Shown here: one piece after another, positions 6,516-7,406 of the stretch | Layout: each line of letters starts with the position of its first letter | Numbering within the stretch: the first letter of the stretch is position 1 | Assembly (NCBI GenBank): GCA_043818095.1 | Contig: JBDRGD010000040.1 | Span: 1 to 7,406, forward strand | Source: JBDRGD01 sp043818095 | GTDB lineage: Bacteria; Chloroflexota; Dehalococcoidia; Dehalococcoidales; RBG-16-60-22 | Direction: 5' to 3' | Length of the DNA stretch: 7,406 nt | Notes under the pieces: model-generated | Told to the model about the DNA's origin: nothing | The model's input: the letters and a program-made list of their open reading frames with translations, nothing else | Database searches by the model: none | Position numbers and translations under genes: made by a program

Positions 6516-7406
6516 ATGGACAACGCAGCAGAAATCACCCTGACGATAAACGGCAAGGAAGTGAAAGCCGCCGACGGCATGACCGTGCTGGAGGCGGCGC
6601 AGAGCGCGGACATCTATGTCCCCACCCTCTGCCATCACCCGGACCTGGAACCCTACGGCGGCTGCCGCATGTGCATCGTGGAAATAGAAAAGGTGCGCGG
6701 CCTGCCTACCGCCTGCACCACCCCCGCCACGGACGGCATGAAGGTCACCACGGAATCGGACACCATTAACGAGGTGCGCCGCACCGCCCTGGAGTTGCTG
6801 CTGACGACCCACCCCTGCGACTGCCTGGACTGCCACCGCCGGAAGCGCTGCGGTCCTTATGACATCTGCCTGCGCCATGTGGCGGTCACGGACCGCTGCG
6901 TGGTCTGCCCCGCGAATGAAAACTGCGAGTTGCAGCAGGTCGTGGACTACCTGGGAGTGCACCACCTGCGGGTGGAACGCGACCCCCGCCGCGTCCCCGC
7001 GGACACGAGCAACCCCTTCTTCAACATCGACCGCAACCGCTGCATTCTCTGCGCCCGCTGCGTGCGCGCCTGCCAGGAAATCACCGCGGTCGGCGCTATC
7101 GACATGTCCTACCGCGGCTACGGCATGAAGGTCGCCACCTTCGGGGACACGCCCCTCTTCGATTCCATCTGCCGGTCCTGCGGCGAGTGCATGGTGCGCT
7201 GCCCCGTGGGCGCCCTGGTTCCCAAGGAGACGTTCCACCCGGAGAAAGAGGTCCAGACGGTCTGCCCCTACTGCGGGGTGGGCTGCCAGCTCTACGTGGG
7301 CGTCCAGGACGGGAAAGCGGTGAGCGTCCGCGGCGACCGGGAGGGCGAGGCCAACCACGGCCTGCTCTGCGTGAAGGGGCGCTTCGGCATTACCGAGTTC
7401 GTGGAG
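6516..7406 (+). CDS. fdhA: Formate dehydrogenase catalytic subunit with NuoG-like front end, 5' part
   Basis: The frame runs from ATG 6516 off the right edge, giving 297 residues of a protein that should be near 900. The front end carries a [2Fe-2S] domain (Cys39, Cys50, Cys53, Cys67), a His-Cys cluster region (His99, Cys103, Cys106, Cys112), a further C-x2-C-x5-C triad (Cys128, Cys131, Cys137 in the CELQ motif), and two ferredoxin clusters (Cys176/179/182/186 and Cys219/222/225/229). Then the molybdopterin oxidoreductase domain begins: VCPYCGVGC gives Cys250, Cys253, Cys257, with Cys285 and the following Lys287 in LLCVKG. This CPYCGVGC pattern is the formate dehydrogenase type and excludes an [FeFe] hydrogenase. 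The catalytic Cys or selenocysteine would fall about 85 residues beyond the edge, so it cannot be read. The likely reaction is CO2/formate interconversion coupled through the NuoEF-like subunits to NAD(P)H, perhaps with ferredoxin. There is no twin-arginine signal, so it is cytoplasmic. No strong ribosome binding site is seen; coupling to the upstream stop three bases away is likely. Confidence 0.92.
   Translation, partial: MDNAAEITLTINGKEVKAADGMTVLEAAQSADIYVPTLCHHPDLEPYGGCRMCIVEIEKVRGLPTACTTPATDGMKVTTESDTINEVRRTALELLLTTHPCDCLDCHRRKRCGPYDICLRHVAVTDRCVVCPANENCELQQVVDYLGVHHLRVERDPRRVPADTSNPFFNIDRNRCILCARCVRACQEITAVGAIDMSYRGYGMKVATFGDTPLFDSICRSCGECMVRCPVGALVPKETFHPEKEVQTVCPYCGVGCQLYVGVQDGKAVSVRGDREGEANHGLLCVKGRFGITEFVE

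Noticed and set aside
5445..7358. A 637-residue open frame on the minus strand across nuoF and fdhA
   Set aside because: Same shadow effect of GC-rich codons. The sense strand carries full sets of Fe-S and FMN motifs and the antisense product is Ala/Gly/His/Val-rich without any domain.
4066..7406. Part of a respiratory complex I (nuoEFG) operon
   Set aside because: The NuoF-like protein has extra N- and C-terminal Fe-S domains not found in complex I, and the third protein has the formate dehydrogenase CPYCGVGC molybdopterin signature.
6516..7406. The last gene as an [FeFe] hydrogenase HydA subunit
   Set aside because: The N-terminal Fe-S layout is shared, but after the two ferredoxin clusters the frame enters a molybdopterin oxidoreductase [4Fe-4S] motif with Cys250/253/257/285, not an H-cluster domain.
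1..7406. Mobile elements, CRISPR arrays, tRNA or rRNA genes, integration scars
   Set aside because: Coding sequence fills nearly the whole window with uniform composition and strand. No repeat arrays, transposase fragments or structured RNA genes were seen.

Overview
The window is one densely packed, single-direction (+ strand) stretch of an anaerobe's Wood-Ljungdahl (reductive acetyl-CoA) locus. Seven genes are present, the first and last cut by the window edges. Six are recognisable carbon-fixation or electron-transfer genes and one belongs to a conserved family of unknown function. GC is high (roughly 60% by eye) and third codon positions are strongly C/G, which explains the long but spurious antisense open frames. 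The organism is a strictly anaerobic bacterium with the bacterial-type acetyl-CoA synthase. A Chloroflexota (Dehalococcoidia-like) or other high-GC uncultured lineage would fit, but nothing in the sequence proves the taxon.

Layout: (1) 1-1109, the 3' half of acsB, the acetyl-CoA synthase subunit, including all A-cluster ligands; (2) 1125-2468, acsC, the large subunit of the corrinoid iron-sulfur protein; (3) 2487-3365, acsE, methyltetrahydrofolate:corrinoid protein methyltransferase, in a long form with a C-terminal insertion; (4) 3366-3422, a short spacer with a hairpin; (5) 3423-4103, a DUF3786-family protein; (6) 4066-4554, a NuoE/HydC-like [2Fe-2S] protein whose start overlaps gene 5; (7) 4572-6512, a NuoF/HydB-like flavoprotein with extra N- and C-terminal iron-sulfur domains; (8) 6516 to the end, the first 297 residues of a formate dehydrogenase catalytic subunit with a NuoG-like iron-sulfur front end.

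How they work together: the NuoE-NuoF-FdhA set looks like a cytoplasmic NAD(P)-linked, possibly electron-bifurcating, formate dehydrogenase that would make formate from CO2 for the methyl branch. AcsE moves the finished methyl group from methyl-THF to the corrinoid protein (AcsC plus an AcsD not seen here), and AcsB joins it with CO and CoA to give acetyl-CoA. The genes are separated by 3 to 57 bases or overlap. No convincing promoter or terminator is visible, so they are probably one transcript extending beyond both ends.

The most interesting points are the DUF3786 gene embedded between the two functional blocks, an expanded cysteine module in the formate dehydrogenase front end, a Cys directly after the acetyl-CoA synthase CGC motif, the insertion in AcsE, and unusual start regions of the nuoE-like and nuoF-like genes. 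I do not see a wholly undescribed system.
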